NCBI GenBank assembly: GCA_052387905.1
Contig: JBQTIR010000035.1
Coordinates: 1-17,742, forward strand
DNA: 17,742 nt
Source: JBQTII01 sp052387905
GTDB lineage: Bacteria; Actinomycetota; Actinomycetes; Sporichthyales; Sporichthyaceae
Reading direction: 5' to 3'
Shown here: positions 7,204 to 15,372 of the stretch, piece after piece
Position numbering within the stretch: the stretch's first letter is position 1
Layout: each line of letters starts with the position of its first letter
Position numbers and translations under genes: made by a program
The notes under the pieces: model-generated
The model's database searches: none
Seen by the model: only the letters and a program-made list of their open reading frames with translations
Told to the model about the DNA's origin: nothing

Positions 7204-8331
7204 TCAACCGTCGAGCAGGGCACCGAGGCGCTCCGACTGCAGCTCCCAGCTCCACTCGCTCAAGGCCCACGAACGTCCACGTGCCCCCAGGGCCGCCGCC
7301 GCGTCCCGGTCGGTGAGCAGAGCCGCCGTCCGCTCCGCCAGCGCCAGCACAGAGCGGCCGTCGACGACGTAGCCCGTCTCACCCGCCAGCACCGCATCCG
7401 GGGCGCCGCCGGAGTCCCCGGCGATCACCGGAAGTCCACAGGCCGACGCCTCCAGGTAGACCATGCCGAGGCCCTCCACATCCAGACCCCGCCGGCGGGT
7501 ACGGCACGGCATCGCAAACACGTCGCCCGCGCCGTACCAGGAGGGCAGGTCTGCCCAGGCGACCGGGCCGGCGAACACCACGTGCGGGCCGACCCCGAGG
7601 TCGGCGGCCAGGGACTGCAGGCGGATCGCGTCCGGACCGTCGCCGACGATCAACAGCGCAGCCCCGGGCACCCGAGCCCGGATCGCGGGCATCGCCCGAA
7701 TCAGCATGTCCTGGCCTTTGCGCCGGACCAGTCGGGAGACGCAGATGACGACCGGCCGCTCGGCCAGGCCCACCGCGGCACGGCGCGCCGCGCCACCGCG
7801 GTCCGGGGTGAACATCGCGCCGTCCACTCCCGGGTGCAGGCGCACCAGCTTGGCCCGGTCGGCCGGCGCCAGTGCAGCGCCGATCAGACGTTGCGTGTAC
7901 GACCCGAGGTAGGTGAGCGCATCGACGCCGGCCCCGATCCGGCGTAACGTCGCCCGCCCGCCCGGCACCAGTGCCCAACCCGCCTCGTGACCGTGGGTGA
8001 TCGCGACCGCGCGCACGACACCGGCTGCGCGCAACGACGGGGCAAGCAGGGCCAACGGGGCCGCCGCCCCGAACAGCACCCGGTCACAGCCGTACCGGGT
8101 GACGATCTCGCGGGCCCGGCGGGCCACGGTCGGGACCGGCAGCATCAGCGACCCGCGATGACGCTCGACGGGGTAGGGCGCAGCGGCGTCGTAGGCGCCG
8201 GCGCCCTCCCAGGCCGGGGCGTACACGACGACCTCGTCGGGGGGAATGCGCTCCACCAACGCGGCAACGAAGGACTGGATCCCCCCGGTGCGCGGCGGGA
8301 AGTCGTTGGTGAGCACCAGGGTCCGAGACAT
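7204..8331 (-). CDS. pimB: GDP-mannose-dependent phosphatidylinositol mannosyltransferase, PimB' type
   Basis: A 375-aa GT-B fold glycosyltransferase of family GT4. From memory it aligns along its length with M. tuberculosis Rv2188c and corynebacterial PimB', which add the second mannose to phosphatidylinositol monomannoside at the cytoplasmic face of the membrane. Shared features are the N-terminal VLTNDFPPRTGGIQSF, the FGAAAPLALLAP segment, ITHGHEAGW, the nucleotide-sugar site SRLVRRKGQD, and VFAMPCRTRRRGLDVEGLG with the GT4 EX7E pair E286/E294, then DSGGAPDAV. It is the last gene of the four-gene minus-strand operon, 6 bp after the M48 protease gene, with no ribosome site of its own, so translational coupling is likely. 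A related GT4 mannosyltransferase with another lipid acceptor cannot be excluded. Confidence 0.88.
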   Translation of the reverse strand: MSRTLVLTNDFPPRTGGIQSFVAALVERIPPDEVVVYAPAWEGAGAYDAAAPYPVERHRGSLMLPVPTVARRAREIVTRYGCDRVLFGAAAPLALLAPSLRAAGVVRAVAITHGHEAGWALVPGGRATLRRIGAGVDALTYLGSYTQRLIGAALAPADRAKLVRLHPGVDGAMFTPDRGGAARRAAVGLAERPVVICVSRLVRRKGQDMLIRAMPAIRARVPGAALLIVGDGPDAIRLQSLAADLGVGPHVVFAGPVAWADLPSWYGAGDVFAMPCRTRRRGLDVEGLGMVYLEASACGLPVIAGDSGGAPDAVLAGETGYVVDGRSVLALAERTAALLTDRDAAAALGARGRSWALSEWSWELQSERLGALLDG

Positions 8332-8337
8332 CAGTTG

Positions 8338-9738
8338 TCAGCGTATTCGCGCCGGCGGCACAATCTTTCGGCGGATCGGCACCCCGGCCTGATCAGCCGG
8401 CTCGGGCAGACCGTTGAGCAACGCCCACGTCCGCGCGTTCGCGATCCGCTCGGGCGCGGACGGATGGGTGGAGCGCACGAACGTCACCAGCGCAGGCGGA
8501 TCCAACTCGCCGAGATTCGTTCCCGCGAGGCGGCGTTGCATGGAGATCAGCGTCGTCGGGTCGCGGGTCAGCTCCAGCGCATCGATGTCGGCCCGAGCCT
8601 CGACCTTGCGTGAGACGAGCAGAGCCGCCGGCGAACAGAGGGTGATCACCACGGTCACCACTGCGAGCACCAACGCCATCCCCGCCGGATCTGACAGGTC
8701 ATCAGCATCGGCGCGACGCCTCAACCGCGGCGAGCTCAGGACGACGAACAGCACGCACACGCCGGTCGCCGCGCCCAGGGCTCCTACGAGCGTGCCGTGC
8801 AGCACGTCGTCATGCGTCACGTGGCCCAGTTCGTGGGCCATGATCGACTCGATCTCCGCCGGGGTCAGCGCGGCGATCGTGGTGTCGTACAGCACGATCC
8901 GCCGGCTGGACCCGATGCCCGAGACATAGGCATTGAGCCGGGTCGTACGCGTGGACTCATCCGCCACCAGGACGTCGTCGACCTGCACCCCGGCCCGGTC
9001 GGCGAGCTCGAGCAGCGAGGTGCGTAACTCGCCTTCGGCGAGCGAGGTGAAGTCGTTGAAGGTGGGCTCGACCACCACCGGATACAGGTACGACGCGCCG
9101 ATCACCAGCAGGGCCGCCAGTACCGTGCCCGGCGCCCACCACGTGCGCGGATAATGGCGGACCAGGACGTAGAACACGACGAGCGCGATGAGCGTCGAGG
9201 CGACCGCGAGCCCGTAGCCCTTTCCCAGATCGAGCGCGAAATCGCCCCAGTCGCGCACCACGATCCCGTAGTCGCGCTGGATGGATTCGCGCCAGATTCC
9301 GAACGGCAATCCCGCCAGCACACCGACGCCGGTCAGGGCCGCCACCCCGGCCACCAGCCGGGCCCACCATCCACCGCCCAACGGCCGGGCCGCCGTCCGG
9401 ATCAGCCGGGCGCCGGCCGCGGTGAACCCCAGCACCCACCCCGCGATCAGGGTGGCGAACGTCCCGGCCAGAACGGCCGGCCACAACCACCGGTGGTAGC
9501 GGTCCTCGAGCGCGACGTCGGCCGCCGCGAAGTCCCGGCTCACGTCCCGGGCCACCTCCCCCCTCGCCCCGTCAGGCAACGTGTCCCAGGGCGTGGTGGT
9601 GATCAGCACGACCAGCAGCGCGATCCCGAGCACGACCGCCAGCAGGGCCGGACTGCGGCGCACGTCGGCGTCCCGGCTCGGGGCCTGCTCTGGGCCCTGC
9701 TCTGCGCCGGGCCCGGCCGTCCTGTCCTCGCTCGACAT
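8338..9738 (-). CDS. Ste24-like M48 membrane metalloprotease
   Basis: A 466-aa integral membrane zinc protease related to CAAX prenyl protease 1 (Ste24) and HtpX. The zinc motif is H302-E303-LG-H306 within IMAHELGHVTHDD, with third ligand E380 in KVEARAD and the E-x3-D pattern usual for M48 (D384). The N-terminal half has hydrophobic segments at about 30-47, 86-108, 127-147, 175-195 and 203-222; two more flank the catalytic region (about 316-337 and 355-378). The stretch FNDFTSLAEGELRTSLLEL followed by RTTRLNAYVSGIG is typical of the Ste24 group. The first 28 residues are charged and variable. It starts 3 bp after the preceding gene stops and lacks a ribosome site, so it depends on upstream translation. 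Bacteria rarely make prenylated CAAX proteins; membrane protein quality control is the likelier role, by inference. Confidence 0.93.
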   Translation of the reverse strand: MSSEDRTAGPGAEQGPEQAPSRDADVRRSPALLAVVLGIALLVVLITTTPWDTLPDGARGEVARDVSRDFAAADVALEDRYHRWLWPAVLAGTFATLIAGWVLGFTAAGARLIRTAARPLGGGWWARLVAGVAALTGVGVLAGLPFGIWRESIQRDYGIVVRDWGDFALDLGKGYGLAVASTLIALVVFYVLVRHYPRTWWAPGTVLAALLVIGASYLYPVVVEPTFNDFTSLAEGELRTSLLELADRAGVQVDDVLVADESTRTTRLNAYVSGIGSSRRIVLYDTTIAALTPAEIESIMAHELGHVTHDDVLHGTLVGALGAATGVCVLFVVLSSPRLRRRADADDLSDPAGMALVLAVVTVVITLCSPAALLVSRKVEARADIDALELTRDPTTLISMQRRLAGTNLGELDPPALVTFVRSTHPSAPERIANARTWALLNGLPEPADQAGVPIRRKIVPPARIR

Positions 9739-9741
9739 TCG

Positions 9742-11061
9742 CTAGCGCAACGCGGCGGGGACGTAGGCGCGCCAGTCGCGCAGGAACTGCTCGCGACTGA
9801 CCCCGAGCGCATAGGTGAAGGCGGCGTCGACCGCACCCGGACCGACGTCGATGTCGCCCGCAGCGCGCACGAAGCGGACCAGGGCTTCGCGGCCGCCGTA
9901 GTCCTCCACGATCAGCAGGAACGCGAGCCAGGCAAGTTCGTAGGCCTGCGCGAGAGCCGGATTCGAGGCGCTGAAGGCGTCGTCGCCCGGCAAACCGCGG
10001 GGGCGGAATCCGCGTTGGAGGTCGGCGACCAACTCCTGCGCGACCACCCGACGCGGCAGGCCCGAGGTGCGATATCCGACGTAGTCGGCAAAGCCCTCGG
10101 CCAACCAGGTCGGCGTCCACGCCTGGGTGAACTCGCCCATCGCGACGTGCGCGATCTCGTGGGCCATGATCACCTCGCGGCCGACATCGGTCAGCTCGCC
10201 ATAGGCCCGCGGATTCAGCACGATCCGTTCGGCCGGTTCCGACCCGGGGGCACCACCGACCTCGCCGCGGGCCACTGCCGCCAGCTGTCGATACTGCTCC
10301 GGCCTGCCACCGAGCAGTTGCGCCATCTCGTTCTCGGTGCGGGTGACCAGCACCAGCACGCGGCGGGGCCAGTCCGTGCCCCACACCGCCTCCACCTTCG
10401 GAATGGCGGCTTCGACCTGCTCCGCGTACCGCATCAACTCCGTGCGCTCCGGCAACCCGAGCACCAATGCCCGCGCGGTTCGGGCGACGTTGACCGCGTC
10501 GATTTCCCACAGGTCGCGGCCCGCCCCGCGCTGTCCGGGCGCGTCAGCTCGGGCGCTGACCACCCATGCTCCGCGGCGGGAGACGAACGTGAGCACCTCG
10601 CGGCGGCGCTGCGGGGCCGGGTCATAGTCGGCGATCGCGTAGGTCACCTCGACGACCCAGGAGCGCGACTGCGGTTCGGCGGCGGCGAGGTCGCTGCCCG
10701 GGGCGGCCGAGGGCCCCGGATCGGCCGCAGTGTTCAGTCGGTACTCCCAGTGCTCGAACGGCACCGCGCTCAGATTGTCGAACCACCGCGCCTGCGCTGC
10801 GCGAAAGGCCGGGTCGGCCTCGTCCACGCTCGCCAGGAAGGCGGCGCGGTCCTTGGTCGCAATGGCGCGGCTGCGACGGGCGAGCATCGCCTCGACGGTG
10901 GTACCGGTGAGTTCCCTGACCACGCCGCCCTGGTCGAGCATCGCCGGCGCCGGCGCAGCAGCGGGAGCTTTCTCGTCACCGCCCGTGACAACGACCGCTG
11001 CGGCTGCCAGCACTGCGGTCGCCGCGAGAACACCGATTCGGGCTCGCATGATCCTCATCAT
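9742..11061 (-). CDS. secreted or membrane-anchored HEIAH zinc metallopeptidase, hypothetical
   Basis: A 439-aa exported protein. An N-terminal hydrophobic helix (about residues 8-26) after Arg residues marks a signal peptide or anchor; an Ala/Pro stretch follows. The C-terminal half has the gluzincin motif H301-E302-IA-H305 and, 17 residues later, E322 in WLAEGFADYVGY, the expected third zinc ligand. Residues about 50-200 form an unassigned N-terminal domain with an NTF2-like feel (ARRSRAIATKDRAAFLASV). Three ATG codons lie close together (11061, 11058, 11049); GGTGAG upstream is weak, so the exact start is open. Placed between the NlpC/P60 gene (55 bp gap) and the M48 gene (3 bp gap), it probably acts in the cell envelope; the substrate is unknown. 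Confidence 0.85.
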   Translation of the reverse strand: MMRIMRARIGVLAATAVLAAAAVVVTGGDEKAPAAAPAPAMLDQGGVVRELTGTTVEAMLARRSRAIATKDRAAFLASVDEADPAFRAAQARWFDNLSAVPFEHWEYRLNTAADPGPSAAPGSDLAAAEPQSRSWVVEVTYAIADYDPAPQRRREVLTFVSRRGAWVVSARADAPGQRGAGRDLWEIDAVNVARTARALVLGLPERTELMRYAEQVEAAIPKVEAVWGTDWPRRVLVLVTRTENEMAQLLGGRPEQYRQLAAVARGEVGGAPGSEPAERIVLNPRAYGELTDVGREVIMAHEIAHVAMGEFTQAWTPTWLAEGFADYVGYRTSGLPRRVVAQELVADLQRGFRPRGLPGDDAFSASNPALAQAYELAWLAFLLIVEDYGGREALVRFVRAAGDIDVGPGAVDAAFTYALGVSREQFLRDWRAYVPAALR

Positions 11062-11116
11062 GACTCACCCGCGCGGCGGCGGCGACAACGCAGCCGGCCC
11101 ACCGGTCGGCACCGAA

Positions 11117-12121
11117 TCAGGGTCGGGTGGCGCCGACGTAGGGCATCGTGTCGAGCGGCCGGATCTGCACCGGCTTGCCCGGGTTGGGGGCGTCGACGAT
11201 CTGCCCGTTGCCGATGTAGAGCGCGACGTGGGAGATCGGGGAGTAGAAGTAGACGAGGTCGCCCGGCTGCAGCGCCTCGCGCGGAATCTTGCGCCCGGTC
11301 GCGTACTGCTGGGCCGAGGAATGCGGCAGGGAGACGCCGGCTTGCCGCCAGGCCATCATCGTCAGCCCCGAGCAGTCCCAGGCGTCCGGGCCGGCAGCGG
11401 ACCAGACGTAGCGGTCACCGAGCTGAGCCAGTGCGAACTTGACGGCCTTGGCCGCCCGGGCGCTGTTCACCACCGGAAGGTCTTTAAGCAGGTCACGGGA
11501 GTTATCGCGGGAAGCTCGGGCAAGGCGCGCCCGATCGGAGTCCTGCAGGCGGTTGAGCACAGCGCGCGCGGCGCGCAGGTTCTTCTCGACCTCGGACTTC
11601 TCCTTGGCGAGTGTCTGGCGCTGCTTCTCGACCACGGCGAGCTGCTGCGAGGCCGCAACCTGGTTGGCCCGTAGCTCGCGGCGGGCCTCGATCACCTGGC
11701 GCAACGCCGCAGCCTCGCGCGCACCCAGAGCGTCCAGCGAGGAGGCGCGGTCCAGGAAGGCGTCCGGGTCGGTGGAGAACACCAGTTGCAGGGTCCGGTC
11801 GAGGCCGCCGTTGCGGTACGCCTCGGCAGCGAGCGCGCCCACCTGCTTCTGCAGCGTGCTGACCTTGGCCTGCTGGTCGGCAGAGCGGCGCTGGGCCCGG
11901 GAGAACAGCCGCTCGGCGTCGCGCAGCGCGATCCGGGCGTCGTTGTAGCGCTCCGTGGCCTGCTCGGCCTTGTGATACATCGACTCGACCTGACGCCGGG
12001 CGTCATCAAGGTCGAGCCTGGGGGCTGCGACGGCCCCGGGGAGGCTCACCACAGCCAATGACATGGCGGCGCAGGCGGCCACAAGGGCGCGGCGCAATGG
12101 GGACAGTCGGCTGGCGGGCAC
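11117..12121 (-). CDS. secreted NlpC/P60 peptidoglycan endopeptidase with coiled-coil N-terminus
   Basis: A 334-aa exported cell-wall hydrolase. A signal peptide (about 1-33, RRALVAACAAMSLAVVSLPG, likely cleaved near AVAAP) is followed by a long coiled coil (about 40-190) and a C-terminal NlpC/P60 domain (about 215-334) with nucleophile C250 in WDCSGLT and H298 in SHVALYIGN. The third catalytic position, 12 residues after the His, is D310 rather than His; RipA-type enzymes have Glu there. The coiled coil resembles the autoinhibitory or partner-binding arm of RipA-like hydrolases. The start is GTG 12121, with no ribosome site and a TANNNT box 6 nt upstream, so a leaderless start. It opens the four-gene envelope operon. 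It corresponds in context to M. tuberculosis Rv2190c. Confidence 0.93.
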   Translation of the reverse strand: MPASRLSPLRRALVAACAAMSLAVVSLPGAVAAPRLDLDDARRQVESMYHKAEQATERYNDARIALRDAERLFSRAQRRSADQQAKVSTLQKQVGALAAEAYRNGGLDRTLQLVFSTDPDAFLDRASSLDALGAREAAALRQVIEARRELRANQVAASQQLAVVEKQRQTLAKEKSEVEKNLRAARAVLNRLQDSDRARLARASRDNSRDLLKDLPVVNSARAAKAVKFALAQLGDRYVWSAAGPDAWDCSGLTMMAWRQAGVSLPHSSAQQYATGRKIPREALQPGDLVYFYSPISHVALYIGNGQIVDAPNPGKPVQIRPLDTMPYVGATRP

Positions 12122-12127
12122 GTTTTG

Positions 12128-12156
12128 ACCATAACGACGCGCCTGGGGGCATTCAA
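12128..12156 (-). promoter_or_regulatory. predicted promoter of the NlpC/P60 - metallopeptidase - M48 - PimB' operon
   Basis: On the minus strand, TTGAAT (12156-12151) and TATGGT (12133-12128) are separated by exactly 17 nt, resembling a housekeeping sigma promoter. The start codon GTG 12121 begins 7 nt from the last base of the -10 box, so the mRNA would be leaderless, which agrees with the lack of a ribosome site. The remaining 12157-12385 interval holds nothing I can name. Confidence 0.45.
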
Positions 12157-12385
12157 TTCAGACCAGCGCGTTTTCCCCCGCGCTTGACCGGACCTTAACC
12201 GCGTCCGCGCACGAGCGCCGAAACCGCGCCTCTGACCTGCAACGATGTGTGAAGGCCGGGTTACTGGGTGCAACCGAGACACTGGTCACGTCGATTGGGC
12301 CGTGTGGGCGACGAACCGGAAAGAAGTCCACGATCTGGACAGATCCGGCTCGCAACGCGGACGACCGGGTGGTCTCAGCGCCCCG

Positions 12386-12607
12386 CTAGGCGCTCCGACG
12401 GCGACCGTCGCCCGGCGGCTCGGTTCCCACGGTGGGGACCAGTCGCAGCGGCGGTACCAACCCGGAGTCCGCAAGCACGCCCAGGGCCAGCGCCTCGTCG
12501 TCGTCGAAGCCCGGCCGAACTGCCCCGGGCGGCCCGAGCAGCACCGTCACCACGCAGTCGTGGCACGCCAGATCGCGCATGACGCATCCGTCGCAATCAA
12601 TGATCAT
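12386..12607 (-). CDS. small cysteine-pair protein, conserved-looking, unknown function
   Basis: A 73-aa protein starting at ATG 12607 with a good ribosome site (AGGAGAGG about 8 nt upstream on the minus strand). The N-terminus MIIDCDGCVMRDLACHDCVV has a C5-x2-C8-x6-C15-x2-C18 arrangement suited to one zinc ion or an iron-sulphur cluster. A hydrophobic strand VVTVLLG and an acidic/leucine-rich helix (FDDDEALALGVLADSGLV) follow. The end is Pro/Arg-rich. I believe similar short proteins occur in other actinobacteria, but I cannot assign a function. It is divergent from the UvrC-like nuclease gene, 116 bp away. AGCGCC/GGCGCT (12377-12394) can form a small hairpin around its stop codon, without a T-run. 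Confidence 0.75.
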   Translation of the reverse strand: MIIDCDGCVMRDLACHDCVVTVLLGPPGAVRPGFDDDEALALGVLADSGLVPPLRLVPTVGTEPPGDGRRRSA

Positions 12608-12693
12608 TTCCGTCTGCCTCTCCTCGTCGAACTACTGCGACGCACGCTAGATCTCGCTTCCGACAGTTCTGCTCGCCGCGCGCCATCCGGGTT

Positions 12694-12716
12694 CTGTCGG
12701 TGCCCGCGCCTAACGT
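12694..12716 (+). promoter_or_regulatory. RecA-independent DNA-damage promoter (PafBC type) of the UvrC-like nuclease
   Basis: CTGTCGGTG (12694-12702), exactly 8 nt of spacer, then TAACGT (12711-12716) matches the mycobacterial RecA-independent damage promoter consensus tTGTCRgtg-N8-TAnnnT, which is controlled by PafBC. GTG 12724 begins after exactly 7 further nt, so the predicted transcription start coincides with the start codon. The same arrangement occurs twice before the DUF222/HNH gene. Confidence 0.8.
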
Positions 12717-12723
12717 CGAGAAC

Positions 12724-14523
12724 GTGACCATCACTGCTCCTGATCCGCCTTCGGCGCAGCCCGCTGGCGGGTGGGCCGGCACCGCCAACGCCGGCGGCGA
12801 GCTACCGGTACAACGCAGCTTCGACGACCTCGGTCAGCCGCTCCGAGAGGTGACCTTCGTGGTCGTCGACCTGGAGACGACCGGCGGATCGGCCGCGGAT
12901 TCGATCACCGAGATCGGCGCAGTGAAGATCCGCGGCGGTCAGGTCCTCGGCGAGTTCACGACCCTGCTCGATCCCGGAACGCCGATCCCGGCCTTCATTC
13001 AGGTCCTCACCGGGATCACCGATTCGATGGTCGCCGGCGCCCCGACCATCGATACGGCACTGCCCGCGTTCCTGGAGTTCGCCGCCGGCAGTGTGCTGGT
13101 CGCCCACAACGCCGGCTTCGACGTCACCTTCCTCAAGAATGCCTGCGCGGCGACCGGACGCCCGTGGCCGGGATTCGCGGTCATCGACACCGTGCGCGTC
13201 GCCAGGGCCGCCCTCACCCGGGACGAGGCACCCAACGTCAAGCTCGGCACGCTCGCACGCATCTTCGGCTCGCCCACCACGCCGAATCACCGCGCCTTGG
13301 CCGATGCCCGCGCCACGGTCCACGTCTTGCACGGACTGCTCGAACGCGTCGGCAGCCTCGGCGTGGATACGTTGGAGGACCTCAGCACGTTCTCCTCACG
13401 GATCCGGGAGGAGCAGCGCCGCAAGCGCCATCTGGCCGATCCCCTGCCCCGCGAGCCCGGCGTCTACCGGTTCCTCGGCGCCGACGGTGAGGTGCTCTAT
13501 GTCGGGACCTCCGCCAATATTCACGACCGGGTGCGCAGCTACTTCACCGCCTCCGAGCTGCGGACGCGGATGGCCGAGATGATCACGCTGGCGGAGCGCG
13601 TCGTCCCGATCGTCTGCTCCACCAGGCTCGAGGCCGGGGTGCGTGAGTTGCGCCTGATCGCCGAGCACAAGCCGCGCTACAACCGCCGATCGAAGTTCCC
13701 CGAGCGGGCAATCTGGCTCAAGGTCACCAACGAGGCCTTTCCCCGGTTGTCGGTGGTCCGCCAGGCTCGCGACGACCATGCCACCTACCTCGGCCCCTTC
13801 AGCGGGGCCCACGCGGCCGAGCTCGCCATGGCCGCGGTGTACGAGGCCTATCCGATCCGTCAGTGCACGCGAGCCCTGTCGGCGCGCAAATTCTCCGCTG
13901 CCTGTGTGCTCGCCGACATGGGTCGCTGCAACGCGCCATGCGCCGGCAGCGAGTCCCTCGCGCAGTACGCGGTCCATGTCGACGCCGTGCGCAGGGCGAT
14001 CGCAGCCGATCCCGGCGACTTGGTTGCCCGGCTGCGCGCACGCATCGACCTCCTGGCCACCGCCGGTCGATACGAGGACGCCGCGCTGCACCGGGACCGC
14101 CTGACGGCATTTACCCGCGCTGCAGCTCGCATGCAACGCCTGCACGGACTCAGCAGCTGTCCGCAGGTGGTCGCCGCCCACCGGCTGGTGGATGGGCGCT
14201 GGGAGATAGCCGTGATCCGGCACGGCGCCCTGGCGGCGAGCGCGCTCGCCGCAAACACCACTCGAGTGCTCGGTGAGGTCGAGGCAGCAATCGCCACCGC
14301 GGCCACAGTGGTGGCGGGGCCCGGGCCGCTGCCCGCGGCCGGCGCCGAGGAGACCGAGCAGATCCTGCGCTGGCTCGAGCAGCCCGGAGTTCGGCTGATC
14401 GCGGTCGAGGGCGCCTGGTCATCGCCGACGGGTGGAGCCGGGCGCTGGCGCGCGTGGCTGGATCGCGTCGAGGCTGCTCGCAGCGAGGCCTCCACCGTCA
14501 TGGAGCGCGCCGCTGGGTCATGA
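12724..14523 (+). CDS. DEDDh 3'-5' exonuclease fused to UvrC-like GIY-YIG nuclease
   Basis: A 599-aa two-nuclease protein of the type of M. tuberculosis Rv2191, probably acting in DNA repair. The DnaQ-like exonuclease (about 43-205) has all catalytic residues: D49 and E51 in VDLETTGG, D133 in HNAGFDVTF, H189 and D194 in NHRALADAR. The GIY-YIG domain (about 240-320) has GVY 246-248, LYVG 258-261, the catalytic Arg in HDRVRSYF and the Glu region RELRLIAEHKPRYN. Next is a UvrC-like cysteine set C381, C394, C402, C406, whose 13/8/4 spacing resembles the iron-sulphur site of UvrC (12/8/4). The RNase H-like and helix-hairpin-helix parts of true UvrC are absent. An in-frame GTG at 12700 is rejected as start because it lies inside the damage promoter; GTG 12724 is the predicted leaderless start. 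Confidence 0.93.
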   Translation: MTITAPDPPSAQPAGGWAGTANAGGELPVQRSFDDLGQPLREVTFVVVDLETTGGSAADSITEIGAVKIRGGQVLGEFTTLLDPGTPIPAFIQVLTGITDSMVAGAPTIDTALPAFLEFAAGSVLVAHNAGFDVTFLKNACAATGRPWPGFAVIDTVRVARAALTRDEAPNVKLGTLARIFGSPTTPNHRALADARATVHVLHGLLERVGSLGVDTLEDLSTFSSRIREEQRRKRHLADPLPREPGVYRFLGADGEVLYVGTSANIHDRVRSYFTASELRTRMAEMITLAERVVPIVCSTRLEAGVRELRLIAEHKPRYNRRSKFPERAIWLKVTNEAFPRLSVVRQARDDHATYLGPFSGAHAAELAMAAVYEAYPIRQCTRALSARKFSAACVLADMGRCNAPCAGSESLAQYAVHVDAVRRAIAADPGDLVARLRARIDLLATAGRYEDAALHRDRLTAFTRAAARMQRLHGLSSCPQVVAAHRLVDGRWEIAVIRHGALAASALAANTTRVLGEVEAAIATAATVVAGPGPLPAAGAEETEQILRWLEQPGVRLIAVEGAWSSPTGGAGRWRAWLDRVEAARSEASTVMERAAGS

Positions 14524-14544
14524 TGGCCCGGTGGTGACGACGCT

Positions 14545-15330
14545 GTGGTGATCCCCATCCACGACCGCAACCCGGTGCGCCGGGTGCCGATCGTGACCTA
14601 CGCGATCGTGCTGCTCAACGTCGTCGTGTATTTCTGGGGCCCGACCTGGGGCGATCACGGCCTGCCCGCAGGGGTCGACCAGATCTGCCGGGACGACGCG
14701 TTCATCCAGCAGTACGCGGCGATCCCCGCCGAGCTCACCGACAACGCTCAACTCGCGCCCGAACGCGTGCAGATCGACACCGGTGACCGCCTGGTGCCCT
14801 GCCCCGCCGCACAGTTCGACAAGAGCCCGCTGCTCTCGGCCATCACGTCGATGTTCCTACACGGCGGCCTGCTGCACCTCATCGGCAACATGCTGTTCCT
14901 GTGGATCTTCGGCAACAACATCGAGGACCGCATGGGCCGATTTCGGTTCACGCTCTTCTACCTCTTCTGCGGCATGGTCGCGACCTACGGGTTCGCCTTC
15001 ACCACCCCGGACTCCCTCACTCCCCTGGTCGGCGCCTCCGGGGCGGTAGCCGGCGTGCTCGGCGCGTATCTGTGGCTCTATCCCAAAGCGCGGATCATCG
15101 CCTTGGTGCCGTTCCTGTTCTTCATCCCGCTGCCGCTGCCCGCCTGGTTGGTCCTGGGTTCCTGGTTCGGCTTGCAGGCTCTCTACTCCCAGGGCACCGG
15201 AATCGGTGACGGCAGCGTCGCCTACATCGCGCACGTCATCGGATTCACCGTCGGCTTCGTGATCGCGATGGTCGCCTTCCATTCGCGAGAGATCCCGTCG
15301 CCGAAGCCACCCGGCCACCAACGCCGATAG
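14545..15330 (+). CDS. rhomboid-family intramembrane serine protease
   Basis: A 261-aa polytopic membrane protein with about six transmembrane segments. The catalytic pair is visible: S165 in the GASGAVAGVLGAY motif and H230 in the last helix (AYIAHVIGFTVGF). The helix FLHGGLLHLIGNMLFLWIFG carries the His and Asn usual for the oxyanion side. A loop of about 70 residues between the first two membrane segments holds two Cys residues (ICRDD, PCPAAQ) that could form a disulphide outside. GTG 14545 and GTG 14548 are both possible starts and neither has a clear ribosome site. It begins 21 bp after the UvrC-like gene stops and may be co-transcribed with it. Substrates are unknown. Confidence 0.93.
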   Translation: MVIPIHDRNPVRRVPIVTYAIVLLNVVVYFWGPTWGDHGLPAGVDQICRDDAFIQQYAAIPAELTDNAQLAPERVQIDTGDRLVPCPAAQFDKSPLLSAITSMFLHGGLLHLIGNMLFLWIFGNNIEDRMGRFRFTLFYLFCGMVATYGFAFTTPDSLTPLVGASGAVAGVLGAYLWLYPKARIIALVPFLFFIPLPLPAWLVLGSWFGLQALYSQGTGIGDGSVAYIAHVIGFTVGFVIAMVAFHSREIPSPKPPGHQRR

Positions 15331-15372
15331 CGTTGCTGTAGCGGCATCCGCGCAGCCGAAGGGACCCCGTCC

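Noticed and set aside
9154..11442. A 762-codon plus-strand open frame
   Set aside because: It is antisense to three genes with clear catalytic motifs and its translation is Arg/Gln/Gly-rich without any family signature.
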